Positions 16,779 to 25,176 of a DNA stretch of 64,000 nucleotides are shown in pieces (the first letter of the stretch is position 1; each line of letters opens with the position of its first letter). Location of the stretch: positions 310,001 to 374,000 of the forward strand of contig NZ_FNIX01000003.1 in the NCBI RefSeq assembly GCF_900104175.1, in the 5' to 3' direction. This DNA comes from Lentzea jiangxiensis. GTDB taxonomy: Bacteria > Actinomycetota > Actinomycetes > Mycobacteriales > Pseudonocardiaceae. The translations under genes and the position numbers were made by a program. Under the pieces are notes generated by a model. The model did not search any database. It was given only the letters and a program-made list of their open reading frames with translations, and was not told the DNA's origin.

Positions 16779-17528
16779 ATGACCGGACTCCCGCCCGTCG
16801 CCGACCTCGCCACCTGGCAGAAGGCCCGCGACGAGCTCCTGGTCCGCGAGAAGGCCCACACGCGCGAGGGCGACGCGATCGCGGCCGAACGCCGGAAGCT
16901 GCCGATGGTCGAGTTCGACGGGAAGGTCGAGGTCGTCGGAGCGCAGGGGGCTGTGCCGTTCGTCGAGTTGTTCGAGGGGCGCGAGGAACTCGTCGTCTAC
17001 AAGCACATGTGGTGGGACGGCGCACCACATCAGGGACAGTGCGAGGGGTGCACGCACGTGCCGTGGCACTTCCAGGACGCCGCCTACCTCCACGCGCGTG
17101 GTGTTTCGTTCGCCGTGCTGACAACCGGTGCGTGGGAGGAGGTGGCGCCGTTCGTGGAATTCATGGGCTACACGCAACCGTGGTACTCGGTGCGGGGCCT
17201 GGACGAGCCCGTCGGCGGGGAGATGGGGTACCTGACCAGCTACCTGCGCGACGGCGACCGCACGTTCCTCACCTACTCCACGACCGGGCGCGGGTGCGAG
17301 CGCGTCAACGGCTCGCTGGCGTTGCTCGACATCACCGCGCGCGGACGGGGCGAGCAGTGGGAGCGGCACCCCGAGGGCTGGCCGGAGGCGCGGCAGGCCG
17401 GCTGGTTCTGGCGGACGAACGCGGACGGGCAGCCCAGCTGGGACGAGGACAGCCGGCCCGTTCCCCAGTGGACGCGGCCCGGCGTCACGCCGGTGCGGAC
17501 GCTCGGCAGGCAGGGGCACTGCCACTGA
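16779..17528 (+). CDS. DUF899 family thioredoxin-like protein
   Basis: A 249-aa cytoplasmic protein. The start at ATG 16779 is supported by GGAGG ten bases upstream. The N-terminal TWQKARDELLVREKAHTREGD, the CEGCTHVPWHFQDAAYLHARG segment with a CxxC pair, and the C-terminal aromatic motif GWFWRTN are characteristic of the DUF899 family, which has a thioredoxin-like fold and unknown activity. It stands alone, about 105 bp after the ABC-F gene. Confidence 0.85.
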   Translation: MTGLPPVADLATWQKARDELLVREKAHTREGDAIAAERRKLPMVEFDGKVEVVGAQGAVPFVELFEGREELVVYKHMWWDGAPHQGQCEGCTHVPWHFQDAAYLHARGVSFAVLTTGAWEEVAPFVEFMGYTQPWYSVRGLDEPVGGEMGYLTSYLRDGDRTFLTYSTTGRGCERVNGSLALLDITARGRGEQWERHPEGWPEARQAGWFWRTNADGQPSWDEDSRPVPQWTRPGVTPVRTLGRQGHCH

Positions 17529-17805
17529 GGCAGCCGGTGGCGAGGACGCGGCGCTTCCCGTCGAACGTCGACAGGACGCTCCGCGCCTCGCCCTGCAGCG
17601 ACACCACCGCGGGGTCGTCCGGCGAACTCGCGGCCGAGCCGCCCCACGCCGGAACGAGACGCACGGCCGTCACGACCTTGTACCGCTCCACCGAGCACGT
17701 CAGCGGATCCCCACGCCCGCGGCGGGCTGAGCAGCGTGATTCGTCGCGGTGCTGACGCTCCGTTCCGAGCCGAACGCCCTCCGCACCGGCCCAGGGACGC
17801 CTGGA
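17529..17805 (-). other. gene-poor stretch with a possible coding remnant
   Basis: No convincing gene. A reverse frame running from about 17760 to 17485, into the end of the DUF899 gene, reads DPLTCSVERYKVVTAVRLV, then PAWGG and ARSVLSTFDGKRRVLATG. This looks more protein-like than random frames but has no clear start or family. It may be the eroded end of a secreted protein or a chance frame. Confidence 0.25.
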
Positions 17806-17846
17806 CCAAAGTATGACGGCGCGTTAGGCCAGGGTATGACGACGCG
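17806..17846 (+). repeat. direct repeats upstream of the P450 gene
   Basis: CCAAAGTATGACGGCGCG (17806-17823) and CCAGGGTATGACGACGCG (17829-17846) are 18-bp direct repeats with three mismatches, 23 bp apart. They lie just upstream of a TATTGT box (17863-17868) and look like tandem activator sites. A 10-bp palindrome ACGACGTCGT follows at 17853-17862. Confidence 0.45.
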
Positions 17847-17928
17847 CGAGCGACGACGTCGTTATTGTCCGTTCCGATGGGGTTGACCTGGTCCTAAACC
17901 CCTTTTCCGCCGAAGGGACAGCCGCGTC

Positions 17929-19245
17929 ATGTGGGAAGTTCTGCAGTCAGCGACCGATGTGCGGTCGCGCGTGACCGAGTGGATGGGGAAACGGTTCCTC
18001 GCCCACCTGAGCAAAACCGGGTTCGACCTCGAGTCGTCCTGGTTCGTGCCGTCACGCGTGCTGGCACCTCTGCGGCGCACCGGGCTGGACCCGGTGCCCG
18101 AGATGGCGCGGATGCAGGCCACCGCGCCGTTGACGCGACTGCCGCTGCCCGTGACGGTGTGGCTGGTGACGGGGTACGAGGCGTCCAAGCAGGTGCTCGT
18201 CGACTCCGAGGCGTTCAGCAACGACTTCGGCCACCTGCGGGAGCTCGGGCTGTTCTCGGACGAGGCACCGGGCGGGCTCGGGTTCAGCGACCCGCCGGAG
18301 CACACGCGGCTGCGCAGGGTGCTGACGCCCGAGTTCACCATGCGGCGGCTGTCGCGGCTCGTGCCGCGGATCGAGCAGATCGTCGCGGACCAGCTCGACC
18401 TGATGTCCATGAAGGACGGCGCGGTCGACCTCGTCGAGCACTTCGCGATGACGGTGCCGGCGCTCACGATCTGCGAGCTGCTGGGCGTGCCCGCGAGCGA
18501 GCGCGAGGAGTTCCAGCGGCGCAGCGTCTCGCGCTTCGACCTCGGCGGGGCGGCTACGACGTCGTTGTCCGCGGTGTCCGAGTCCATCGTGTACTTCCGC
18601 GAACTCGTGCGGGCGCAGCGGCTCGCACCGACCGACGGGCTGCTCGGTGAGCTCGTGCGCAAACACGGCGACGAGCTGGACGACGACGAGCTGGCCGGGC
18701 TGGCGGACGGGCTGCTGACCGGCGGCTTCGAGACGACCGCCAGCATGATCTCGCTCGGCACGCTCGCGATGCTGCGCAACCCGGCGCTGTGGGAGCAGGC
18801 GCTCGGTGACGACAAGGCCGTGAACGGGCTGGTCGACGAGCTGCTGCGGCACCTCAGCGTCGTGTCGGTGGCGTTCCTGCGGATCGCCCGGCGCGACATC
18901 GAGATCGCCGGGACGAAGGTCAGGGCGGGCGACATCGTGGCGTGCTCGCTGTCGCAGGCGAACCGCGACCCGAGCGTCTACGCGACCCCCGAGCAAATCC
19001 TCCCGGAGCGGGCCGCGGGTCAGCACCTCGCGTTCGGCTACGGCGCGCACCGCTGCATCGGGGCTGAGCTCGCCAAGATGGAGCTGCGGATCGCCTACCC
19101 GGCGCTCACCAAGCGGTTCCCGGAGATGCGGCTCGCGGTCGAGCCGGGCGACCTCGCGTTCCGCAAGCTCTCGATCGTCTACGGGCTGCACTCGATGCCG
19201 GTCCACCTCGGTCAGCAGCCCAGCCCCATCCAGCAGGTTCTCTGA
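17929..19245 (+). CDS. cytochrome P450
   Basis: A 438-aa soluble bacterial P450. The haem loop is FGYGAHRCIGAE with Cys376 as thiolate ligand, the ExxR pair is Glu304/Arg307 in ELLRH, and the I-helix reads GGFETTAS, so the usual acid-alcohol pair is Glu268-Thr269/270. Sequence style is CYP105/107-like. No ferredoxin or reductase gene is adjacent, so it must borrow redox partners. Starts at ATG 17929. The neighbours are not biosynthetic, so no product can be proposed. Confidence 0.92.
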   Translation: MWEVLQSATDVRSRVTEWMGKRFLAHLSKTGFDLESSWFVPSRVLAPLRRTGLDPVPEMARMQATAPLTRLPLPVTVWLVTGYEASKQVLVDSEAFSNDFGHLRELGLFSDEAPGGLGFSDPPEHTRLRRVLTPEFTMRRLSRLVPRIEQIVADQLDLMSMKDGAVDLVEHFAMTVPALTICELLGVPASEREEFQRRSVSRFDLGGAATTSLSAVSESIVYFRELVRAQRLAPTDGLLGELVRKHGDELDDDELAGLADGLLTGGFETTASMISLGTLAMLRNPALWEQALGDDKAVNGLVDELLRHLSVVSVAFLRIARRDIEIAGTKVRAGDIVACSLSQANRDPSVYATPEQILPERAAGQHLAFGYGAHRCIGAELAKMELRIAYPALTKRFPEMRLAVEPGDLAFRKLSIVYGLHSMPVHLGQQPSPIQQVL

Positions 19246-19274
19246 CGGAGTCGCGTGGGGGACGGCCTGATACA

Positions 19275-19313
19275 CCCAACTTTCCTCCGTTGGGGTTGAG
19301 GGTCCACCCCTCA
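19275..19313 (+). promoter_or_regulatory. two adjacent small hairpins between P450 and peptidase
   Basis: CCCAAC-TTTCCTCC-GTTGGG (19275-19294) and TGAGGG-TCCAC-CCCTCA (19297-19313) are perfect 6-bp dyads side by side. They could terminate the P450 transcript or be regulator sites for the secreted peptidase gene. Confidence 0.35.
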
Positions 19314-19382
19314 TGCCTTCTCGTCGCCACTCGAACAGTCTTTGCCCACCACCGCATTCCGCGAACGGAAGGTAGAGACACC

Positions 19383-20309
19383 ATGATCCGCCAAGCCATC
19401 GTCGCCGCCGCCACCCTCTCGACCATCGCGCTCCCGGCCGTCGCCGCCGCGGACCCGGTCATCGGCCAGCCGACGCCGTGCGTGAAGGTCACCGACCTGG
19501 CCGGCCCCGACTTCTCGGTGAAGCAGTGCGGGGTCAGCGACGTCGACCAGCACCGCGCGGGCCTGGAGAACAACGGCGGCTCGTACTGCGGGCCGTCGTC
19601 GCTCTACAACGTGCTGCACTACTGGGCCCACGAGAAGAACGCGCCGGTCGGGTGGCTGACCACGAAGGTCAAGAACCTGGCGCCGCACGACCAGGCCGAC
19701 TACGGCGTGATCACCAACTCGATCGGCCGGATCGGGACCGACGCGAAGTACACGAGCAAGGGCACGAACCTCACGAACCTGCGGACCGCGTGGACCATCG
19801 CGACCAAGCCGGCGCGGGACGCGGGCTGGGCCGCGGTCACCGACGGCGTCAGCACCCACACCACCCCGGACTTCGGCGGTGAGATGGCGAAGAAGCTGGC
19901 TCGCGGCCCGGTGCAGATGATCTACGGCCGGTACTCGGCGGGACCGCAGAACAGCCTGCAGCGCGGCGGTGGTCACATCGTGACGGTCACGGCGGTGGAC
20001 GGGTCGTTCGGCGGCGACACCGTGCAGGTCCGGTACATGGATCCGGCACGGGCCGCGGACCACGGCGTCGGCGACTACCTCAAGACGCAGTCCGGCTACG
20101 CGACGGTCACCGCGACGCTGACGAAGAAGGCCGTCCACCAGTACTCGCCGGTGACCGACGACCCGGACACCGACGTCGACGAGAGCCTCACGCCGGGCAC
20201 CTACCGCTGGGTGACGCGCTGGCAGCTGACCACGCCGGACTCGACCGCGACGACCACGCGGCTCGTGGAGGGCTTCAACTGGTTCGACATGGCCCCGCCG
20301 GTCGGCTGA
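19383..20309 (+). CDS. secreted C39-like cysteine peptidase
   Basis: A 308-aa exported protein. ATG 19383 begins a signal peptide (MIRQAIVAAATLSTIALP, cut near residue 23). The papain-like fold is shown by GGSYCGPSSLYNVLHYW with Cys69 as nucleophile, Cys-His spacing to His198 in GGGHIVTV, and Asp220 in YMDPAR. This is the peptidase C39-like arrangement, but there is no ABC transporter and no bacteriocin precursor next to it, so it is more likely an extracellular protease or amidase. The C-terminal region ends VEGFNWFDMAPPVG. Confidence 0.78.
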   Translation: MIRQAIVAAATLSTIALPAVAAADPVIGQPTPCVKVTDLAGPDFSVKQCGVSDVDQHRAGLENNGGSYCGPSSLYNVLHYWAHEKNAPVGWLTTKVKNLAPHDQADYGVITNSIGRIGTDAKYTSKGTNLTNLRTAWTIATKPARDAGWAAVTDGVSTHTTPDFGGEMAKKLARGPVQMIYGRYSAGPQNSLQRGGGHIVTVTAVDGSFGGDTVQVRYMDPARAADHGVGDYLKTQSGYATVTATLTKKAVHQYSPVTDDPDTDVDESLTPGTYRWVTRWQLTTPDSTATTTRLVEGFNWFDMAPPVG

Positions 20310-20321
20310 CGACACGACGGG

Positions 20322-20353
20322 GAAGGGCCACCTGGATCTCCAGGTGGCCCTTC
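20322..20353. terminator. strong bidirectional terminator
   Basis: GAAGGGCCACCTGG-ATCT-CCAGGTGGCCCTTC is a perfect 14-bp stem with a 4-nt loop between the convergent peptidase and ABC permease genes, followed by T-containing sequence on both strands. Confidence 0.85.
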
Positions 20354-20361
20354 TCGTGTTC

Positions 20362-22854
20362 CTACTCCCTCATGCCGATGGCGTCGATCGGCTTGGCGCG
20401 CAACGACAACCGCGTCGAGATCGCGATCGACACCACGCCGAGCACCGCGGCCCCGGCGAGCGCGCCCAGGTAGACCGTGATCGGGCCGGAGGGCAGCGGG
20501 GCGCCGGTGAGGCCGACCGCCAGCACGGCCAGCGGGACCGCCGCCACCAGCGAGCCGAGCACGGCGGCCAGTCCGACCGTCAGCAGGGCCTCGGTCCGCA
20601 TCATCCGCACCACCTGCCGCCGTCCGGTGCCGACGAGCCGCAGCAGGGCGAACTCGCGGCGGCGGGCCGCCGTGGACATCACGAGCGTGTTCGACACCGA
20701 GATCGCCACGTAGCCGAGGATCACGCCGACGGCGACGAGGTTCAGCAGGAACTGGGTCCGCTCGGCGTCGCGGTCCTGCGCCGCCACCCGGTCCGTCACC
20801 TGCAGACCGGGATAACGGTCGGTCAGGCCTCGCAGAGCCGTCGTGTCGGAGGCCCGCACCAGGACGGCGCTGTCCATGCCGGCGGTGGTGTGGGCACGGG
20901 CGTCGGCGGCCGAGAGCACGTAGTCGCCGAACGCCAGGTCGTGGTCGTAGGTCGCGACCACCCGCAGCTTCGCCGGGCTGCCGTCGGCGAACCAGAACTC
21001 GACGGTGTCGCCGATCTTCTTGTCCTCCGAGGAGGCGTGCGAGTCGCTCAACGCCACGGTGCCTCCGGCGAGGTCGTCGAGGCTCCCGGAGACGACGCCG
21101 AGGTCGACCAGCCCGCCCGCCGTCCGGTCGAGGCCGTTGGCCGGGCGGCTCTGCACCTCGACGGTCTCACCGGTCCTGCTCGCGGTGATCACCTGCGTGC
21201 GCACCAGCGAGGTGGCGGTGACGCCGGGGAGCCGCCGGGCCGCGTCCGCGACCTCGGCCGGCACTCCCGCGACACCGGTGACCACGTGGCCCGCGGTGAT
21301 CGACCTGGTGGTCTCCTGGCCGACGGCGGCGGTGAAGGTCGTCTGGCTGTAGTAGTTCACCACCGCGAACCCGATCGCGAGCATCAACGGCGTCACCGCC
21401 GCGGCGAGGCGCCGGGAGTTCTTCAGCACGTTCGCCGCCGCCAGGTAGCCGCTCACGCCGGACGACCTCGCGAGCACCGGGGCGATCACCCGCACCGCCG
21501 CCCCGATGACGCGCGGGCCGGTGAGCGCCAGGCCGATGATCAGCACGAGCGCCGCCATCACCGACATCGCCGCGCCGAGCTGGCCGCGCAGGAACAACGG
21601 CAACGTCGTCGCGCCGAGGCCGAGACCGACCAGCGCCCAGCCGATCGCGAGCCTGATCCTCCCGGCGTCGCGCTTCTGCACCGCGGCCTCGCCCAGCGCC
21701 TCGACCGGGTTGATCGACGACGGCCTGCGCGCGGCGCTCCAGGCGGCGAGACGTGCCGCGCCGACCCCGATCAGCAGTGCCGCGACCAGCGGGATCGGGC
21801 TGATCGAGAGCGCGAAGTCGTCCGGCACCACGCCGATCCTCGCGAACGCGGCGCGCAACCCCTGGCTGACGCCGATGCCCAGCAGGCTGCCGGCCACACC
21901 GGCGACCACGGACACCACCGTCGTCTCCACGCCGATGAGCCTGCGGATCTGCCGCGGCGTCGCACCGACGGCCCGCAGCAGGGCGAACTCGCGGCGGCGC
22001 TGCTCGACGCTCAACGCCAGGGTGCTGGCGACCACGAAGATCGCGACCAGGACCGCGTACCCGCCGAACGAGCCGGCCAGGATCGCGAGGATCGACTTCG
22101 TCCGGCTGACGTCGTCGAACTCGGCCGCGCTGCGGTCGGCGCCCTCCGACACCGTGACGCGCTCGCCCTTCAGCGCCTCCTCGACCCGGTCCGCGTTCGC
22201 ACCGAGCACCCCGATGGCGCTCACCTGGTCCGCGCGCCCGGCGAGCTCGGCCGCCTTCGCCTCACTGAAGAACATCGCCGCCTGACGGGCACGACCGGGC
22301 GCCTCGGCGATGCCCGCGACTCGGTGGGTCACGGGCGCCGAACGGGTCATCACCCGCACCTCGCCGCCCACCGCGACCCCCGCCTCGGCGGCGAGCGCCG
22401 AGTCGAGGACGACCTCGTCGCCCCGAGGAGCGTTCCCCTCCTTCAGCGTGAACGGCGCCAGCACGGCGGAGTCCCAGTTGTGGCCGAAGGACGGCTTGCC
22501 CGCGAGCGGCTGCCCGTCCGGCCCGACCACCACGGCCTGGAAGGTCCGCTGCGGCACCGCGGCCTTCACCCCGGGCACCGCGGCGATCCGGGCCGCGAGG
22601 GCGGCCAGGATGCCCGGCTGCTCGGCGGCGTGTTCGAACGCCAGGACGTCGGCGCCGGGCGGCCGGACGATCCGGTCCCCGGTGACGACCACGTCGGCGG
22701 CGGCGTAGCGCTGCGTCGGGACGCCGCCGCGCAGACCGGACTCCATGAGGATCCCGCAGGCCGCGACGAGCGCGGTGCCGCAGAGGATCGCGACGAAGGC
22801 CCCGGCGAACCCGCCGGTGCGGGCCTTGACGGTCTGCCAGGCGAGGGTCAGCAC
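20362..22854 (-). CDS. ABC transporter permease, FtsX/MacB type
   Basis: An 830-aa permease with two FtsX repeats and about ten membrane segments: an N-terminal anchor (FAGAFVAILCGTALVAACGI), a periplasmic-type domain, three segments around 260-400, a second anchor, a second extracytoplasmic domain, and three final segments. VEQRRREFALLRAVGATPRQIRRL and ARRREFALLRLVGTGRRQVVRM are the duplicated cytoplasmic coupling loops. Starts at GTG 22854 behind GGGGGGTGAG. It pairs with the ATPase gene 97 bp upstream. Such systems export lipids, peptides or drugs or drive mechanotransmission; the substrate here is unknown. Confidence 0.88.
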   Translation of the reverse strand: MLTLAWQTVKARTGGFAGAFVAILCGTALVAACGILMESGLRGGVPTQRYAAADVVVTGDRIVRPPGADVLAFEHAAEQPGILAALAARIAAVPGVKAAVPQRTFQAVVVGPDGQPLAGKPSFGHNWDSAVLAPFTLKEGNAPRGDEVVLDSALAAEAGVAVGGEVRVMTRSAPVTHRVAGIAEAPGRARQAAMFFSEAKAAELAGRADQVSAIGVLGANADRVEEALKGERVTVSEGADRSAAEFDDVSRTKSILAILAGSFGGYAVLVAIFVVASTLALSVEQRRREFALLRAVGATPRQIRRLIGVETTVVSVVAGVAGSLLGIGVSQGLRAAFARIGVVPDDFALSISPIPLVAALLIGVGAARLAAWSAARRPSSINPVEALGEAAVQKRDAGRIRLAIGWALVGLGLGATTLPLFLRGQLGAAMSVMAALVLIIGLALTGPRVIGAAVRVIAPVLARSSGVSGYLAAANVLKNSRRLAAAVTPLMLAIGFAVVNYYSQTTFTAAVGQETTRSITAGHVVTGVAGVPAEVADAARRLPGVTATSLVRTQVITASRTGETVEVQSRPANGLDRTAGGLVDLGVVSGSLDDLAGGTVALSDSHASSEDKKIGDTVEFWFADGSPAKLRVVATYDHDLAFGDYVLSAADARAHTTAGMDSAVLVRASDTTALRGLTDRYPGLQVTDRVAAQDRDAERTQFLLNLVAVGVILGYVAISVSNTLVMSTAARRREFALLRLVGTGRRQVVRMMRTEALLTVGLAAVLGSLVAAVPLAVLAVGLTGAPLPSGPITVYLGALAGAAVLGVVSIAISTRLSLRAKPIDAIGMRE

Positions 22855-22951
22855 GACTTCTCACCCCCCACGAGCCGCGCCACGAGGACCGTCGCGCAGA
22901 CCAGCAACTCGACGCCGGGCACTCCGCCCGGCCGCGTCAGGTTCAGCACGC

Positions 22952-23683
22952 TCACCACTCCCCCAGGTGCGTCATCCGCTCGGCCACGCGCTCCGGCGTC
23001 GGCCCGGCGAGCTCGCCCGCCAGCCGTCCGTCGGCCAGGAACAGCACGCTGTGCGCGGCAGAAGCGGCTACCGGGTCGTGCGTGACCATCAGGACCGTTT
23101 GGCCCATGTCGTCCACAACGGACCGCAGCAGCGTCAGGACCTGGTGCGCGGTGCGCGAGTCCAGGGCGCCGGTCGGTTCGTCGGCCAGCACCACCTCGGG
23201 CCTCGCCACCAGGGCACGGGCGATCGCGACGCGCTGCTGCTGGCCGCCCGATAGCTCGGCGGGCAGCCGGTCGAGCCGTCCGTCGAGACCGACCCTGCCG
23301 ACCACCTCGCGCAGCCACCGCCGGTCGGCGGCCCGGCCGGCGAGGCGCAGCGGCAGGGTGACGTTCTGCTCCACGGTCAGCGACGGCAGCAGGTTGTAGG
23401 CCTGGAACACGAACCCGATCCGGTCGCGGCGCACGGCGGTCAGCGCGGCCTCCTTCAGGCCACCGAGGTCGGTGTCGCCGAGCAGCACGCGCCCGGACGT
23501 CGGCCGGTCCATGCCCGACGCGCAGTGCAGGAAGGTGCTCTTGCCCGAGCCGGACGGGCCCATCACCGCGGTGAAGGTGCCCCGCCGGATGCCGACGGTC
23601 ACCTCGTCCAACGCCGTGACCGCTCCCGCACCCGAGCCGTACACCTTCCGCACCGCCTGCAGCGACAGCGCGTCTGCCCTCAT
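22952..23683 (-). CDS. ABC transporter ATP-binding protein, LolD/MacB type
   Basis: A 243-aa ATPase partner of the FtsX-type permease. Walker A is GPSGSGKST, the Q-loop FVFQAYNLLPSLT, the signature LSGGQQQRVAIARALV, Walker B VVLADEPTGALDS and the switch MVTHDP, all typical of LolD/MacB subunits. ATG 23683 is preferred because GGAG lies six bases upstream. No regulator or sensor kinase is next to the pair; a perfect small palindrome lies 25 bp upstream. Confidence 0.92.
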   Translation of the reverse strand: MRADALSLQAVRKVYGSGAGAVTALDEVTVGIRRGTFTAVMGPSGSGKSTFLHCASGMDRPTSGRVLLGDTDLGGLKEAALTAVRRDRIGFVFQAYNLLPSLTVEQNVTLPLRLAGRAADRRWLREVVGRVGLDGRLDRLPAELSGGQQQRVAIARALVARPEVVLADEPTGALDSRTAHQVLTLLRSVVDDMGQTVLMVTHDPVAASAAHSVLFLADGRLAGELAGPTPERVAERMTHLGEW

Positions 23684-23707
23684 CACGTTCTCCTTGCTCA
23701 GCAACGA

Positions 23708-23720
23708 CTTCCTGAGGAAG
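23708..23720. promoter_or_regulatory. palindrome upstream of the ABC exporter
   Basis: CTTCCT-G-AGGAAG is a perfect 6+1+6 palindrome immediately upstream of the ATPase gene, in its probable leader or promoter. A second dyad, GGTGGAG-CAGG-CTCCACC, lies at 23772-23789. Confidence 0.35.
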
Positions 23721-23917
23721 AACGTAATTTCGCCGATCGCGCGGAACGATCACGCAGACTGCCCGGCCGGAGGTGGAGCAGGCTCCACCCGCGACCGGCT
23801 TCGTCCGCGCCGACAGATCGCGGACGTCAGGTTCGTCGGCCGGGACGAGGTGCGCGCGGGGGCGCCGACCCTAGCGTTGCCGGTGACCGGAGTCACGTCG
23901 ACGTGGATGAGGCGCGG

Positions 23918-24112
23918 ATGTCCCAGCTCAACGAGATCAGCGACTGGCTGCGGGAGAACCCGCCGCGACTGGTGGCCGAGCACGGTCGACGACTCGACGT
24001 TCCTGTTCCGGAGGACGAGGACAAGACCCGGTCGTCCGTGGTGTCCTACTCGCTGCCCACCGGGGAGCAGTACGTGCACGTGAGTGTCCGCGCAACGCCG
24101 AAGGTCTCCTGA
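23918..24112 (+). CDS. 64-aa protein leading the racemase operon
   Basis: Start ATG 23918, preceded by GAGGCGCGG. The product is a 64-aa soluble protein: MSQLNEISDWLRENPPRLV, then EDEDKTRSSVVSYSLPTGEQYVHVSV and a short tail. It has no membrane segment or cysteines and looks like a helix followed by a beta hairpin. Its TGA overlaps the ATG of the M20 hydrolase (TGATG), so translation is coupled and it is probably a real member of the operon. I do not recognise a family; a regulatory or enzyme-partner role is only a guess. Confidence 0.6.
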   Translation: MSQLNEISDWLRENPPRLVAEHGRRLDVPVPEDEDKTRSSVVSYSLPTGEQYVHVSVRATPKVS

Positions 24113-25176
24113 TGAACCTGCTGAACGACATCGAGCGGCTCGTGACCTGCGAGTCGCCGTCCACCGACCTGGCCGCCGTCGCCCGCAGCGCGGAGGTCAC
24201 CGCCGAGGTGGGCTCCGCGCTGCTCGGCTCGCCGCCCGAGCGGATCGTGCTCGACGGCCGCACGCACCTGCGGTGGCGGCTGGGCACCGGGCCGCGCAAG
24301 GTGCTGCTGCTCGGCCACCACGACACCGTGTGGCCCATCGGGACGCTGGAACGCATCCCGTTCGGCGTGCGGGACGGCGTGCTGCGCGGGCCGGGGTGCT
24401 TCGACATGAAGACCGGCGTCGTGATGATCTTCCACGCCGTCGCGTCGCTCGGGTCCCCCGACGGCGTCACGGTGCTGATCACCGGCGACGAGGAGATCGG
24501 CTCGCCGTCGTCGCGGGGGCTGATCGAGGCCGAGGCCGTGGAGCACGCGGCCGTCCTCGTCTGCGAAGCGTCGGCGGACGGCGGTGCGCTCAAAACCGAG
24601 CGCAAGGGCACCTCGATGTACGAGGTGACCCTGCACGGCCGGGCCGCGCACGCCGGGCTCGAGCCCGAGCGCGGCGTGAACGCCACGGTCGAGGCCGCGC
24701 ACCAGGTCCTCGCGGTCACCCGGCTGGCCGATCCGGCCACCGGGACGACCGTCGTGCCGACCGTCGTCTCCGCCGGCACGACGACGAACACCGTTCCCGC
24801 GAAGGCGAGGTTCATGGTCGACGTGCGCGTGCGGACCACCGCCGAACAGCTCCGCGTCGACGAGGACTTCCAGGCGCTGCGACCGGTGCTCGACGGCGCG
24901 AAGGTGGAGGTGACGGGAGGCCCGAACCGCCCGCCGCTCGAGCTGTCGGCGTCCGCCGCGTTGTTCGACCTGGCGTCGGCGTTGCTGCCGGGTCTCGCGC
25001 AAGCCGCGGTCGGGGGTGCCTCGGACGGCAACTTCACGGCGGGCGTGGGCGTTCCGACGCTCGACGGGCTCGGCGCCGTCGGCGGAGGAGCGCATGCTGA
25101 GAGCGAGCACGTGCTGGTGTCGGAGATCGCTCCGCGCACCGAGCTGCTCGCGGCGCTCGTGAGGGAGCTGACATGA
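24112..25176 (+). CDS. M20 family N-acyl-amino-acid deacylase/peptidase
   Basis: A 354-aa zinc hydrolase of the M20/ArgE/CPG2 group. Metal ligands are visible as His69 and Asp71 in GHHDTVW, bridging Asp98 in GCFDMKTG, and the Glu127-Glu128 pair in TGDEEIG; a dimerisation-domain motif KGTSMYEVTLHGRAAHAG follows and a late His lies in GGAHAESEH. In the operon with an acyltransferase and an N-acylamino-acid racemase it most likely removes the acyl group (succinyl or acetyl) from the L-form. Coupled to the 64-aa gene before it and overlapping the GNAT gene by 4 bp. Confidence 0.85.
   Translation: MNLLNDIERLVTCESPSTDLAAVARSAEVTAEVGSALLGSPPERIVLDGRTHLRWRLGTGPRKVLLLGHHDTVWPIGTLERIPFGVRDGVLRGPGCFDMKTGVVMIFHAVASLGSPDGVTVLITGDEEIGSPSSRGLIEAEAVEHAAVLVCEASADGGALKTERKGTSMYEVTLHGRAAHAGLEPERGVNATVEAAHQVLAVTRLADPATGTTVVPTVVSAGTTTNTVPAKARFMVDVRVRTTAEQLRVDEDFQALRPVLDGAKVEVTGGPNRPPLELSASAALFDLASALLPGLAQAAVGGASDGNFTAGVGVPTLDGLGAVGGGAHAESEHVLVSEIAPRTELLAALVRELT

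Noticed and set aside
17929..20309. P450 and neighbours as a natural-product cluster
   Set aside because: No core biosynthetic enzyme, tailoring set or transporter surrounds it; DUF899 and a peptidase do not make a cluster.
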